Source: Streptomyces anulatus
GTDB taxonomy: Bacteria; Actinomycetota; Actinomycetes; Streptomycetales; Streptomycetaceae
Direction of reading: 5' to 3'
NCBI RefSeq assembly: GCF_014650675.1
Contig: NZ_BMVK01000014.1
Location: 1-64,000 of the forward strand
Length of the DNA stretch: 64,000 nucleotides
Under the pieces are notes generated by a model that was not told the origin of the DNA, searched no databases, and saw only the letters and a list, made by a program, of their open reading frames with translations. The position numbers and the translations under genes were made by a program. This document shows, piece by piece, positions 45,357-53,093 of the stretch (position 1 is the stretch's first letter; each line of letters opens with the position of its first letter).

Positions 45357-45926
45357 CTATGCCTGGCGGCGGCATCCGGCGAGGAGGGTCGCGACCATGC
45401 GTCCGGCGTCGGCCCGGTCGTAGTCGGGGCCGGTGATGCTGAGGTTCCCGATGGCGCGCATGAGCGTGTAGGCGGTGATGTCCGGGCCGATCTCGTCGGC
45501 GGCGACGCAGGCGTCGAGCAGGGTCGCGCAGGCCGGGACCAGGGTGTCGAGCATGAGGGCGTGGAGGTTCTCCAGCCCCGGGTCACCGGACCCCAGGGCG
45601 GCGCCGAGGCCGTGCTTCGTCACCAGGAACTCCACGAACGCGTCCGCCCAGCGGGTCAGGGCGGTGAACGGGGAGTCCGATTCCTCCAGGAGCCGGGGCG
45701 CGAGTGCGACGCAGGTATCGATCTGGTGCCGGTAGACGGCGGTGACGAGGTCCGCCCGGGTCGGGAAGTTGCGGTAGATCGTGCCGACGCCGACACCGGC
45801 GCGTTCGGCGATGTCGCGGATGGGGGCCTGGACGCCCTGCTCCACGAAGACCGCCGACGCGGCCGCCAGCACACCGCTGCGGGTGCGCTGTGCCTGCGCT
45901 TGGCGTACTCCGACCGACTCCGGCAC
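45357..45926 (-). CDS. TetR-family transcriptional regulator
   Basis: A 189-residue repressor-type protein. The N-terminal helix-turn-helix (~20-60) is LAAASAVFVEQGVQAPIRDI and AERAGVGVGTIYRNFPTRAD. The C-terminal ligand domain resembles TetR_C of the SbtR-like group (LLDACVAADEIGPDITAYTL). It is divergent from an alpha/beta hydrolase gene, and the 103-base gap contains two copies of a 17-bp palindrome. It most likely represses itself and the hydrolase. Confidence 0.92.
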   Translation of the reverse strand: MPESVGVRQAQAQRTRSGVLAAASAVFVEQGVQAPIRDIAERAGVGVGTIYRNFPTRADLVTAVYRHQIDTCVALAPRLLEESDSPFTALTRWADAFVEFLVTKHGLGAALGSGDPGLENLHALMLDTLVPACATLLDACVAADEIGPDITAYTLMRAIGNLSITGPDYDRADAGRMVATLLAGCRRQA

Positions 45927-45944
45927 GAGGCTCTCCCTTTACTC

Positions 45945-45961
45945 GCGGAACAATGTTCCGC
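45945..45961. promoter_or_regulatory. TetR operator, site 1
   Basis: GCGGAAC-AAT-GTTCCGC is a perfect palindrome of 7-bp arms around 3 bases, 18 bases upstream of the TetR start codon. Confidence 0.8.
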
Positions 45962-45968
45962 TAAGTTG

Positions 45969-45985
45969 GCGGAACGGCGCTCCGC
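45969..45985. promoter_or_regulatory. TetR operator, site 2
   Basis: GCGGAAC-GGC-GCTCCGC repeats site 1 with one arm mismatch, 24 bp away centre to centre. The outer bases TTGGC and GCCAA extend the symmetry. Together the sites suggest two dimers bound to similar faces of the helix. Confidence 0.75.
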
Positions 45986-46029
45986 CAAAGTATGGCAGAG
46001 CAGTCCCGTAGAGAAAGCGCAGGTCCCCC

Positions 46030-46971
46030 ATGTCTTCCAGCCGCATCGGTCTCGACCTCGACCTCGGCCTCGACCTCGGCCAGCGGATCGTCGCCGTCAA
46101 GCCCATCACCGTTCCCGCGCCCGGCCGCAGCGTCGGCCTCCAGGTGAAGGTCACCGCCCCGCTGTCGGGCCGGAACCTTCCCGTCATCGTGTTCTCTCAC
46201 GGCAACGCATGGTCCCTGGACGGATACGAACCCCTCGTCGACCGGTGGGCAGCCGCCGGATTCGTCGTCGTACAGCCCACCCACCTGGACTCCCGCCGCA
46301 ACGGCATCGGGTGGGACGACCCGCGCTTCGCCACCATCTGGCGCGTCCGGATCGCCGACCTCCACACGGTCATCGACGGCCTCGGCGACATCCTTGTCCA
46401 GGCCGGCGGCCTGGAGGCCCGCGTCGACCGCGAGCGCATCGCGGTCGTCGGCCACTCCTGGGGCGCGCAGACCGCCGGCGCGATCCTCGGCGCGCGCGTG
46501 CTGGACGCCGACGGCGTTCCCGGAGAGGACTTCTCCCACTCCGCCGTCTCGGCCGGCGCGCTGATCGCCGCGACCGGAACCGGCGACACCCTCACCCCGT
46601 TCGCCGCCGAGCACCTTCCGTTCATGAGGCCTGACTACTCCACCATGACCACCCCGGCCCTGGTCGTGGCGGGCGGCAGGGACCGGTCCCAGCTCTCCAC
46701 CCTGGGACCGGAGTGGTTCACCGACGCCTACCACCTCAGCCCGTCCCCGAAGAGCCTGCTCGCCATAGCCGAGGGCGAGCACACCCTGGGCGGACTCGCC
46801 GGCGAGACGGTCGCCGAGACCACCGACGAGGACCCCGCCCGCGTCGCCCTCGTCGCGGACGCGATCTCCGCCTACCTCCACGACGCCCTCAAGCTCGACG
46901 ACGCCGCGTGGACCGCCCTCAGCGACACCGCCGAGACCGGCGACGGCACGTGGAGCATCGTCGGCAAGTGA
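46030..46971 (+). CDS. alpha/beta hydrolase (chlorophyllase/PAF-acetylhydrolase-like)
   Basis: A 313-residue hydrolase. The oxyanion region is VIVFSHGNAWSLDGYEPLVD, the nucleophile elbow is GHSWG (about residue 147), and the probable catalytic His lies in EGEHTLGG; the Asp is likely in VVAGGRDRS. There is no signal peptide. The N terminus contains a short Leu-Asp repeat (LDLDLGLDLG). It faces the TetR gene, so it is probably induced by a small molecule related to its substrate. The stop codon lies inside a strong hairpin. Confidence 0.88.
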   Translation: MSSSRIGLDLDLGLDLGQRIVAVKPITVPAPGRSVGLQVKVTAPLSGRNLPVIVFSHGNAWSLDGYEPLVDRWAAAGFVVVQPTHLDSRRNGIGWDDPRFATIWRVRIADLHTVIDGLGDILVQAGGLEARVDRERIAVVGHSWGAQTAGAILGARVLDADGVPGEDFSHSAVSAGALIAATGTGDTLTPFAAEHLPFMRPDYSTMTTPALVVAGGRDRSQLSTLGPEWFTDAYHLSPSPKSLLAIAEGEHTLGGLAGETVAETTDEDPARVALVADAISAYLHDALKLDDAAWTALSDTAETGDGTWSIVGK

Positions 46972-47017
46972 TCGCCGCCTGACCGACGCCGTTCCGACGG
47001 CGGTCAGGCGGCGATCA
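46969..47017. terminator. bidirectional intrinsic terminator
   Basis: A 17-bp perfect inverted repeat (46969-46985 with 47001-47017), extended by inner pairs, begins at the hydrolase stop codon and ends 9 bases before the stop of the convergent gene. A partial third copy of the arm follows (GGCAGCGGTCAGG). Confidence 0.88.
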
Positions 47018-47025
47018 GGCAGCGG

Positions 47026-47625
47026 TCAGGTGGCGCAGTCGTACCGCTCGGCGAGCCTGGTGGCCACTTCCCGCATCACGGTCACGTTGTTGCGCAGCGC
47101 GGTGTCCGGGTCGACGCGGTCCTTCTCCGCCTTCTGCCAGGCCACGCTCTCCTCGTCCTGCGAGGGCACATCGAGCGACACCGTGATGTACGGGGCGGTC
47201 GAGCCCATGCGGGCGGCGCATCCGGCGGGGAGAGTGACCTGGGCCCGCTCCGGGAGCGCCCAGCCGGTGAACCCGGTGCCCAGGGGGACGGCGTCCTTCT
47301 TGTCGCCCGGGGCGGTCCTGGTGTCCTCGATGATCAGCTTGTAGACGCCTCGGGTGTCGTCGTCGTCCGGGTCGGCGCGCAGCACGTGGCAGGCCTTGAA
47401 CACCGCGTAGTCGGTGCTCTTGCCCTTGCTCTCCCACTCCTCCGTGCTGACCTCGCCCCCCTTGCCGTCGTCGATCAGCCCCGCCGTCTCCCGGCTGAGC
47501 GCACCGTGACACAGGGACTGCGGCAACGGCGGCTCCTCCTTGGTGTCGGGCCAGAGGCTCGCCGTCACCACAGCCACCCCGGCGACGCCGAGCACGACGG
47601 TCAGCGGCAGCCACTTCTTGTCCAT
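47026..47625 (-). CDS. membrane-anchored protein of unknown function, last gene of the WXG operon
   Basis: A 199-residue protein. Residues 5-24 (WLPLTVVLGVAGVAVVTASL) are an N-terminal membrane anchor, and the rest is predicted outside. The exterior has four Cys (LCHGALS, KACHVLRA, AGCAARM and a C-terminal YDCAT), suggesting disulfides. Strands such as GVYKLIIEDTRTAPGD and APYITVSLDVP suggest a beta fold. It starts three bases after the 28-residue peptide gene and its first residues resemble that peptide. Family not recognised. Confidence 0.75.
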   Translation of the reverse strand: MDKKWLPLTVVLGVAGVAVVTASLWPDTKEEPPLPQSLCHGALSRETAGLIDDGKGGEVSTEEWESKGKSTDYAVFKACHVLRADPDDDDTRGVYKLIIEDTRTAPGDKKDAVPLGTGFTGWALPERAQVTLPAGCAARMGSTAPYITVSLDVPSQDEESVAWQKAEKDRVDPDTALRNNVTVMREVATRLAERYDCAT

Positions 47626-47628
47626 CGG

Positions 47629-47715
47629 TTACCGCCCCATCCACTTGTCGGCCGCCCGGACGACCGCCGCCGCGACGACGAGCACGGCGGGCAGGACCGG
47701 GTACTTCTTGTTCAC
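47629..47715 (-). CDS. 28-residue membrane peptide
   Basis: A GTG-started frame of 28 codons exactly fills the gap between two operon genes, with two bases before it and three after. It starts MNKKYPVLPAVLVVAAAVV and ends in Arg, Asp-Lys and Gly-Arg: one membrane helix with basic ends. The following gene starts MDKKWLPLTVVLGVAGVAVV, strikingly similar, so one may be a duplicated fragment of the other. It could be a true small protein or a leader for translational coupling. Confidence 0.55.
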   Translation of the reverse strand: MNKKYPVLPAVLVVAAAVVRAADKWMGR

Positions 47716-47717
47716 GG

Positions 47718-49961
47718 CTACGGCTGCCCCATCTTCTTCTGGGCGTCCTCGATGCCGTACTGGTACCAGTTCTCGGCAGCCGCCTGGAGATGGTCCTCGT
47801 ACTCGCCGGGGCTCGCGTCCAGCTCCTCCTCCGTGAGGCCCTTGTCCATCGCCGTCCTGCGCATCATGGCGTCCATCTGGTTCTCGCCGTTCTCGAAGTG
47901 GTCGACCATGTTCCTGCGGGTCTCCGCGTCGACCTTCGAGTTGAGATCGTTCATGTACGCGGCCGTGCCGACGTCGACCGAACGCTGGAGCACGTCGCCG
48001 GCGATGGGGATGGCCGTCAGGGGCGCGCCGATGACGTGGTAGTTCATCATCTTGTTCCAGCCGTTGGCATCCTTCTCCGCCTGGCCGAGGTCGTAGATGA
48101 CGTCGCCGCGCACACCGTCGAGGTGGCCGAGCACCGAGGCGGACTGCTTGACCCAGGCGCGCAGTTCCTCGTCCTCCTTGCGGTACGAGTCCGCCGGGAA
48201 GCTGTTCATCCCCTCGGCGATCACCACACTCTGGGAGTGGTGGATGACACCGAACGCCTTGGGGTCCTCGGCGGCGCCGCGCATGATGCGCAGGAGGTCG
48301 CCCCGCTCGACCTCCAGGTTGTTGAAGTCGGTGGGCCCGTCCATCTTCTTGCCGAGGATCTGGTGGACGTCCGAGGCGTAGTCCCCGATCATGTTGCCCA
48401 CGCTGGAACGCATGGACACCGGCACGGAGCTCTGGTTCTCCGCCGCGTCGTCGCCGCTGTACTCCTTGAGGACCCGTTCGAAGATCGCGGTCTCCGCCGC
48501 GTCGTGGTGCGCGGGGACGGCGTGCAGCGGGCTGCCCGGCTCACGGCCGGTGGCGGCGGCCTCCAGAGCGGCGCCGAACTGGGCGCGGGCCGAGGTCTGC
48601 TGCGTCTCGTCGGGCATCTTGTCCTGGACGGAGCCGCCCGGCCAGTCGCGGTCCTCCATGAAGTACTTGAGGTTGTCGGTGGTGTTCGGGTCGAAGTAGT
48701 GGGTCGAGGCAGACGGGTTGCGGCTCATGGCGTTCAGCAGGCCCCCCATCGGGTCCGCCTGCGTGCCCTGCCAGTTCTTCATGACGCCGTCGTAGGCGTC
48801 GTCGTTGTCCGTCTCCCAGTCGCGGATGGTGTCGCCGACCTCGGTCAGGAAGGCCTCGCTGTAGACCGGGTCGCCCTTGTCCTTGTCGTACGGGGAGGCG
48901 TTCTTGTCCTCCGGGTCGTACGCCTTGTCGCCGACGTCGGCGGCCATCAGGTCCGTGAGGTTCTTCAGGGTCGCGGCGCCGCCCCCGATGGCCCCGGGGT
49001 GCTGGCGGGGCAGGCCGTTGCCGTCACGGGCCGTGGTGATGAGCTTGTCGGTCCAGGCCGACGTGACCCCGCCGGCGGTGCCGATCGACGATTCGGGACC
49101 GGTGGCGGTGGCCAGGGAGCCGGACAGCGCCCGGTAGAGACGGGCGTCGGAGCCGGAGAGCTGGCCGTCGCGGCCACCCGACTCCAGGCTGCTCGCGAGC
49201 AGCAGCACGGCCTCCTGCTGGTCCCGGCCCCGATAGCTGATGTTCGTCATCAGCTGCTCGGCGAAGGCCGGCGAGTCCTTGCCCTCCTCGGCGAGCTTGA
49301 TGAGCCGCTCGCGCTCGTCGTCGTCGAGGTGCTCCCAGCGGGCGTAGAGCTTGGCGGCCTCGCGGCCGTTCTCCGCCTGCTGCTTCTCCTCGGCCCGCAG
49401 CCTCTTCGCGTCGGCGATCCCGCCGATGTCGGTGCTGCCGAAGTCGTTGGGGTGGTTGCGGATCAGTGCGCGCAGACCCCAGGCGCAGAGCTCGTCGGCT
49501 TCGTTCGCACGCTTCAGGATGCCTTCGAGCTTGCCGCGCAGCGCCTCGAACTGGGCCTCGGTGGCGACGGGTTCGGTGCTGTCCTTGGAGCGGCGGTCGG
49601 GGTGCACCCGATGGCTGAGAACGCCGTTGGGGTAGATGACGATGCCCGGCGGGGGGTTCTCGTACGCGTGCTTGAGGTCGTCCTGGGCCGACTTGAAAAG
49701 GCCGTGGGCGTCCTTGAGTAGGTCACGTACGGACTCCGCCTCGGTGACGGCGTCACTGAACTCCTTGGCGGTCTTGGTGACGAACTCCTTGGTGACGGTG
49801 GCGTTCTCACCCTTCCAGGTGGACTTGTCCGCCTTGGCCTTCATCGCGTTGGCGTCGCTCTGGAGAGGGGAGGTCAGCTTGCCGATCATCGCGGTCCACT
49901 GGGTCACCGCGGTGTCGAGCGGGCCGAGCCGGGCGGTGAGGAGCTGCTCGAAGGTGGGCAC
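47718..49961 (-). CDS. large WXG-type protein, probable type VII secretion substrate
   Basis: A 747-residue soluble, mostly helical, highly charged protein. The N-terminal ~110 residues look like a WXG100 helical hairpin: W49-K50-G51 in STWKGENA sits at the turn, with heptad-like helices on both sides. No signal peptide is present. The remaining ~630 residues contain short helical and Asp/Glu-rich segments, with a mildly hydrophobic stretch near 670 (VIGAPLTAIPIAGDVL). I see no catalytic or toxin motif. It follows the 152-residue gene by 12 bases. Domain family not recognised (possibly DUF6571-like). Confidence 0.75.
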   Translation of the reverse strand: MPTFEQLLTARLGPLDTAVTQWTAMIGKLTSPLQSDANAMKAKADKSTWKGENATVTKEFVTKTAKEFSDAVTEAESVRDLLKDAHGLFKSAQDDLKHAYENPPPGIVIYPNGVLSHRVHPDRRSKDSTEPVATEAQFEALRGKLEGILKRANEADELCAWGLRALIRNHPNDFGSTDIGGIADAKRLRAEEKQQAENGREAAKLYARWEHLDDDERERLIKLAEEGKDSPAFAEQLMTNISYRGRDQQEAVLLLASSLESGGRDGQLSGSDARLYRALSGSLATATGPESSIGTAGGVTSAWTDKLITTARDGNGLPRQHPGAIGGGAATLKNLTDLMAADVGDKAYDPEDKNASPYDKDKGDPVYSEAFLTEVGDTIRDWETDNDDAYDGVMKNWQGTQADPMGGLLNAMSRNPSASTHYFDPNTTDNLKYFMEDRDWPGGSVQDKMPDETQQTSARAQFGAALEAAATGREPGSPLHAVPAHHDAAETAIFERVLKEYSGDDAAENQSSVPVSMRSSVGNMIGDYASDVHQILGKKMDGPTDFNNLEVERGDLLRIMRGAAEDPKAFGVIHHSQSVVIAEGMNSFPADSYRKEDEELRAWVKQSASVLGHLDGVRGDVIYDLGQAEKDANGWNKMMNYHVIGAPLTAIPIAGDVLQRSVDVGTAAYMNDLNSKVDAETRRNMVDHFENGENQMDAMMRRTAMDKGLTEEELDASPGEYEDHLQAAAENWYQYGIEDAQKKMGQP

Positions 49962-49973
49962 GGTGGCGACTCC

Positions 49974-50432
49974 TTACCGGAAGTACTTGTTGATCTGGGA
50001 AGCGGGAACGGCCCCGTCCTTGTCGGGGGCCACGGGACCGATGATCCGCAACTGGGTCTCGATCCACTCGTCGTCCTTCTTTCTGGACGCCTTCGTGTAG
50101 TCGAGGTGGTTGGAGATGTGGGCGCATGCCTGCAGGAGGGTCTTCACCTGCTTGTCCCAGGTCTCGATGACTTCCGTGAACGCCGCTCCGGTGTCGAACC
50201 CGTCGCCCTTGAGGCTCGTGCCGGCGGTCTCGCTCGCCGCCTTCGCGTGCTTGCCGGTCGGTTCGAGGCCGTTGAACAACTTGAAGGCGGCGCTGCCGAT
50301 GCCCCCCAACTCGTCGTCGTTGACCACGTAGTCGGCCGACCCCTTCGGACCGGAACCGCCGGAGCCGCCGACCTGATTCAGCCTCATCGCGGCGGCGGCC
50401 TTCAGCGCGCCCCATTCCTCTTCGAACGACAT
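49974..50432 (-). CDS. small helical protein, possible WXG/ESX-like partner
   Basis: A 152-residue soluble protein from the ATG at 50432 (MSFEEEWGAL). Helices are likely at the N terminus, around 60-80 and 90-125 (EVIETWDKQVKTLLQACAHI). No WXG motif is at the expected turn, but size, lack of a signal peptide and gene order before a WXG protein fit an ESX-like partner or chaperone. It is the first gene of a four-gene operon (50432 down to 47026) with gaps of 12, 2 and 3 bases. Confidence 0.68.
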   Translation of the reverse strand: MSFEEEWGALKAAAAMRLNQVGGSGGSGPKGSADYVVNDDELGGIGSAAFKLFNGLEPTGKHAKAASETAGTSLKGDGFDTGAAFTEVIETWDKQVKTLLQACAHISNHLDYTKASRKKDDEWIETQLRIIGPVAPDKDGAVPASQINKYFR

Positions 50433-50590
50433 GATCCACACCCCGTGTACTGACTAGAAGTCGCTTCGAGCGCGCCACGATACCTGTGTGATCAAATCAT
50501 TTGTTCAGCAATGGATCACCGGCCGCCCTGGAGGCACCCCGGCGGAATGAGGGGCCCCCGCACCCACATCCCGTGGCACCGGGGAGACGG

Positions 50591-51061
50591 TCATGACACG
50601 GCTCCCTTCGGTTCGAGTTCGGCGAAGTCCTCGTGGAGGGCGTCGAGATGGCGGCCGGTCGGTGCGCCGGCCGGGGTCAGCTCCGCCAGCCGCCAGCCGG
50701 GCAACTGCGCCTCGACCTCGGCCGGGAGCGACCCGTCCGCCGGGTCCGCCAGGGCGTACAGCACCCCGAACGCGGTCTCCCTGGCGATCTCGCGGGCCAG
50801 TGCGCCGAGGTCCTCGGGGGTGAGCCCGGCCGCGAGGGCCCGGTCGACGGCGTCGGCCGCCGCCCCGTCGGTGCGGTAGGCGTCGACCCACTGCGGGGCG
50901 GCCGTGCCCCAGGCGTCGACGTCCTGCCACACCGTCCGCAGGAGGCGGTAGCGGGCGAGCTGCGGCAGCCCTTCCTCGGCCTCGGACTCGGCCCAGTCGC
51001 GGGCGTCGGCGTCCGCCCCGAGGGCGCTGAAAAGGGCGGTCAGCCTGTCGAGTTCGGTCAT
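50591..51061 (-). CDS. uncharacterised small acidic protein
   Basis: A 156-residue soluble, acidic, helical protein from the ATG at 51061 (MTELDRLTAL). It carries conserved-looking LARYRLLRTVWQDVDAWG and EIARETAFGVLYALADP, which I have seen in Streptomyces hypothetical proteins but cannot name. No Shine-Dalgarno is present; a TAGCCT close to the ATG would allow a leaderless transcript. It is divergent from the dihydrofolate-reductase-like gene. A much longer frame to 51742 is antisense to that gene. Confidence 0.68.
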   Translation of the reverse strand: MTELDRLTALFSALGADADARDWAESEAEEGLPQLARYRLLRTVWQDVDAWGTAAPQWVDAYRTDGAAADAVDRALAAGLTPEDLGALAREIARETAFGVLYALADPADGSLPAEVEAQLPGWRLAELTPAGAPTGRHLDALHEDFAELEPKGAVS

Positions 51062-51220
51062 GGGGAGGGAGGCTACCGGCCGTGGGAGGGGTGGGGGCCG
51101 GACGGATGGGCGCGCGGGGACCGATGAGTTTCCACGGGCCACCCGGTCAGAACATCCGTAAGAGTGAGAGGCGACACCGGGCACCGACCGGGGCCCGCCA
51201 CGACACAGCCAGGAGACCTG

Positions 51221-51793
51221 ATGCGCACCCTGATCAGCACCGCCTTCGTTTCGCTCGACGGCGTCATGGAGGCCCCGGGCGGCGAGCCCGGGTACCGGAA
51301 CTCGGGGTGGACGTTCAAGGACGTGGAGTTCCTGCCGGAGGCGTACGCCCTCAAGGGCCAGGAGCAGGAGGAGGCCACGGCCCTGCTGCTGGGCCGGGCG
51401 AGCTACGAGGCGTTCAGCCCGGTGTGGCCGGGCATGGCGGAGTTCGCCGAGTACAAGGTGATGCCGAAGTACGTCGTCTCCACCAAGCTGACCGAGGGCG
51501 ACCTCGTGTCCGACTGGGGCGAGACCACGATCCTGCGGTCGCTCGACGAGGTCGCCGCCCTGAAGGAGACCGAGGGCGGCCCGATCATCGTCCACGGCAG
51601 CACCGAGCTGAACCGGAACCTCGCGGACGCCGACCTGATCGACCGGTACCACCTGCTCGTCTTCCCGCTCCTGCTCGGCGCGGGCAAGCGACTGTTCAGC
51701 GACACGGACAAGGACGCCCAGAAGCTGAAGCTGGTCGAGCACGAGGCGTACGCCAACGGCATCCAGAAGAACGTCTTCGAGGTCGTCCGCTGA
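51221..51793 (+). CDS. dihydrofolate reductase family protein (RibD C-terminal-like)
   Basis: A 190-residue NADPH-binding-fold protein of the RibD_C group. It starts MRTLISTAFVSLDGVMEAPG, with AGGAG seven bases upstream. LLLGRASYEAFSPVWPG, KYVVSTKLTEGD and GGPIIVHGSTELNRNL are family signatures, and HLLVFPLLLGAGKRLF closes the fold. These stand-alone proteins are common in actinomycetes, and their substrates are generally unknown. It converges on the kinase-like gene. Confidence 0.92.
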   Translation: MRTLISTAFVSLDGVMEAPGGEPGYRNSGWTFKDVEFLPEAYALKGQEQEEATALLLGRASYEAFSPVWPGMAEFAEYKVMPKYVVSTKLTEGDLVSDWGETTILRSLDEVAALKETEGGPIIVHGSTELNRNLADADLIDRYHLLVFPLLLGAGKRLFSDTDKDAQKLKLVEHEAYANGIQKNVFEVVR

Positions 51794-51821
51794 CGCGCCC
51801 GGACCGGCGCCCCGCGGACCG

Positions 51822-52346
51822 TCAGCCGGTGGGCAGCCCTCGCAGGACGGCCTCCGCGACCCGGGAGGGCAGGACGTCCGTCGTGTCGATCTCCCGGGCC
51901 TCCCGGCGGAGCCAGGGCAGGGCCCGCTCGTAGTCGGTCAGATGGTCCAGGCGCCACTGCCGGGCGCCGGCGCTCTCGGGTTTGCCGTCGGTCTCGATCC
52001 GTTCGACGAGCGTGTCCCGGTCCGTGTGCAGCAGGACGTGGTGCACGGGGATACCGGCCCGCGTCAGACCGTCGTGGATCTCCTGCCAGTACGACTCGAC
52101 CAGAACCGTCTGCGTGACCACCAGCGTTCCGCCCACGTGGTCGAGCACCTGCCGCGCGGTCTCCACCACCAGGCCCCGCCACGGCGGGAAGTCCTGGAAG
52201 TCCCTGTCCGGAACCCCGAGCACGTGCCAGAGCATCTCGCCGACCTTCTCCGTGTCGAACAGCCGGGAGTCCGGAAGGAGCGAGGTCACCTCCTTCGCGG
52301 TGGTGGTCTTGCCCGCGCCGAAGGTTCCGTTCAGCCAGATAATCAT
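51822..52346 (-). CDS. P-loop nucleoside kinase-like protein (TmrB family)
   Basis: A 174-residue ATPase. Walker A is GTFGAGKTTT (residues 7-16). LVVTQTVLVESYWQEIHDGL and HHVLLHTDRDTLVERI match TmrB-like proteins; TmrB gives tunicamycin resistance in Bacillus, while most homologues are uncharacterised kinases. The start MIIWLNGTFG is the usual N terminus. It is divergent from the next gene across about 110 bases. Confidence 0.88.
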   Translation of the reverse strand: MIIWLNGTFGAGKTTTAKEVTSLLPDSRLFDTEKVGEMLWHVLGVPDRDFQDFPPWRGLVVETARQVLDHVGGTLVVTQTVLVESYWQEIHDGLTRAGIPVHHVLLHTDRDTLVERIETDGKPESAGARQWRLDHLTDYERALPWLRREAREIDTTDVLPSRVAEAVLRGLPTG

Positions 52347-52457
52347 CGCTCCACCCTAGGCTCAGCCGGACTTCCCGGGCCCGGAGCGGCCGTTCCCCGT
52401 AGGTTCGGACACACCCGTCGTGAGGACGGGCCCGGACCTACGCACCAGGGAGCTCGT

Positions 52458-53036
52458 ATGGCATCCATCCACCGCACCACCATGACGCCCACCAAGCTGG
52501 AGCTTCTCACCGGCTGGCTGCCCGGGCAGAGCTGGTACGTGGGCTCCGGGGAGACGCCGGACCTGGTCAAGGCCGGCGGGTTCCGTCTGGACGATCCGGA
52601 GGGGGAGGTCGGGATCGAGTTCATGGTCGTGGCGGACACGGCCGGGCAGGAGCCGGTGGCGTACCTGGTGCCGCTGGGCTACCGCGGCGCGGCGCTGGAA
52701 GGCGTCCCCGGCGAGGCGCTGATCGGCACCTCCGAGCACGGGGTGCTCGGCACCCGGTGGATCTACGACGGCGCCCACGACCCGGTGGTGCTGGCGCAGT
52801 TGCGCGCACTCCTGGGCGGCGGGGCGAAGCCGCAGCAGCAGAACGTGAGCGACACCCCCGACCCGACGGTCGTCGTGCACGGCACCGTCACCGACCAGGG
52901 GGCCGACGTCCGGATCAACCGCGTCCTGCGGCCGGCGGAAGCCGAGCAGGGGTCGTCGGGACGTCTCGTCGCCGGATGGACCTGGCCGGACGGAACGGCC
53001 GTACGGGGAGAGATGGCAGCCGTCACTCCCCGGTAG
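52458..53036 (+). CDS. maltokinase N-terminal-cap-like domain protein
   Basis: A 192-residue protein that resembles the N-terminal cap of maltokinase (Mak_N_cap): MTPTKLELLTGWLPGQSWY, GGFRLDDPEGEVGIEFMVV, YLVPLGYRGAALEG and GVLGTRWIYDGAHDPV. The kinase domain itself is absent, so it is a stand-alone cap. In actinomycetes such proteins are often mislabelled glucan branching protein. The role is unknown. It is followed by a strong hairpin. Confidence 0.85.
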   Translation: MASIHRTTMTPTKLELLTGWLPGQSWYVGSGETPDLVKAGGFRLDDPEGEVGIEFMVVADTAGQEPVAYLVPLGYRGAALEGVPGEALIGTSEHGVLGTRWIYDGAHDPVVLAQLRALLGGGAKPQQQNVSDTPDPTVVVHGTVTDQGADVRINRVLRPAEAEQGSSGRLVAGWTWPDGTAVRGEMAAVTPR

Positions 53037-53052
53037 AACAAAGCCCATGCGA

Positions 53053-53081
53053 ACGGCCCCCGGCGAAGCGCCGGGGGCCGT
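53053..53081. terminator. bidirectional intrinsic terminator
   Basis: A perfect 13-bp stem (53053-53065 with 53069-53081) and AAG loop lies between the convergent cap-domain gene and the acyl-CoA dehydrogenase gene. Confidence 0.88.
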
Positions 53082-53093
53082 CGGCAGAACGCG

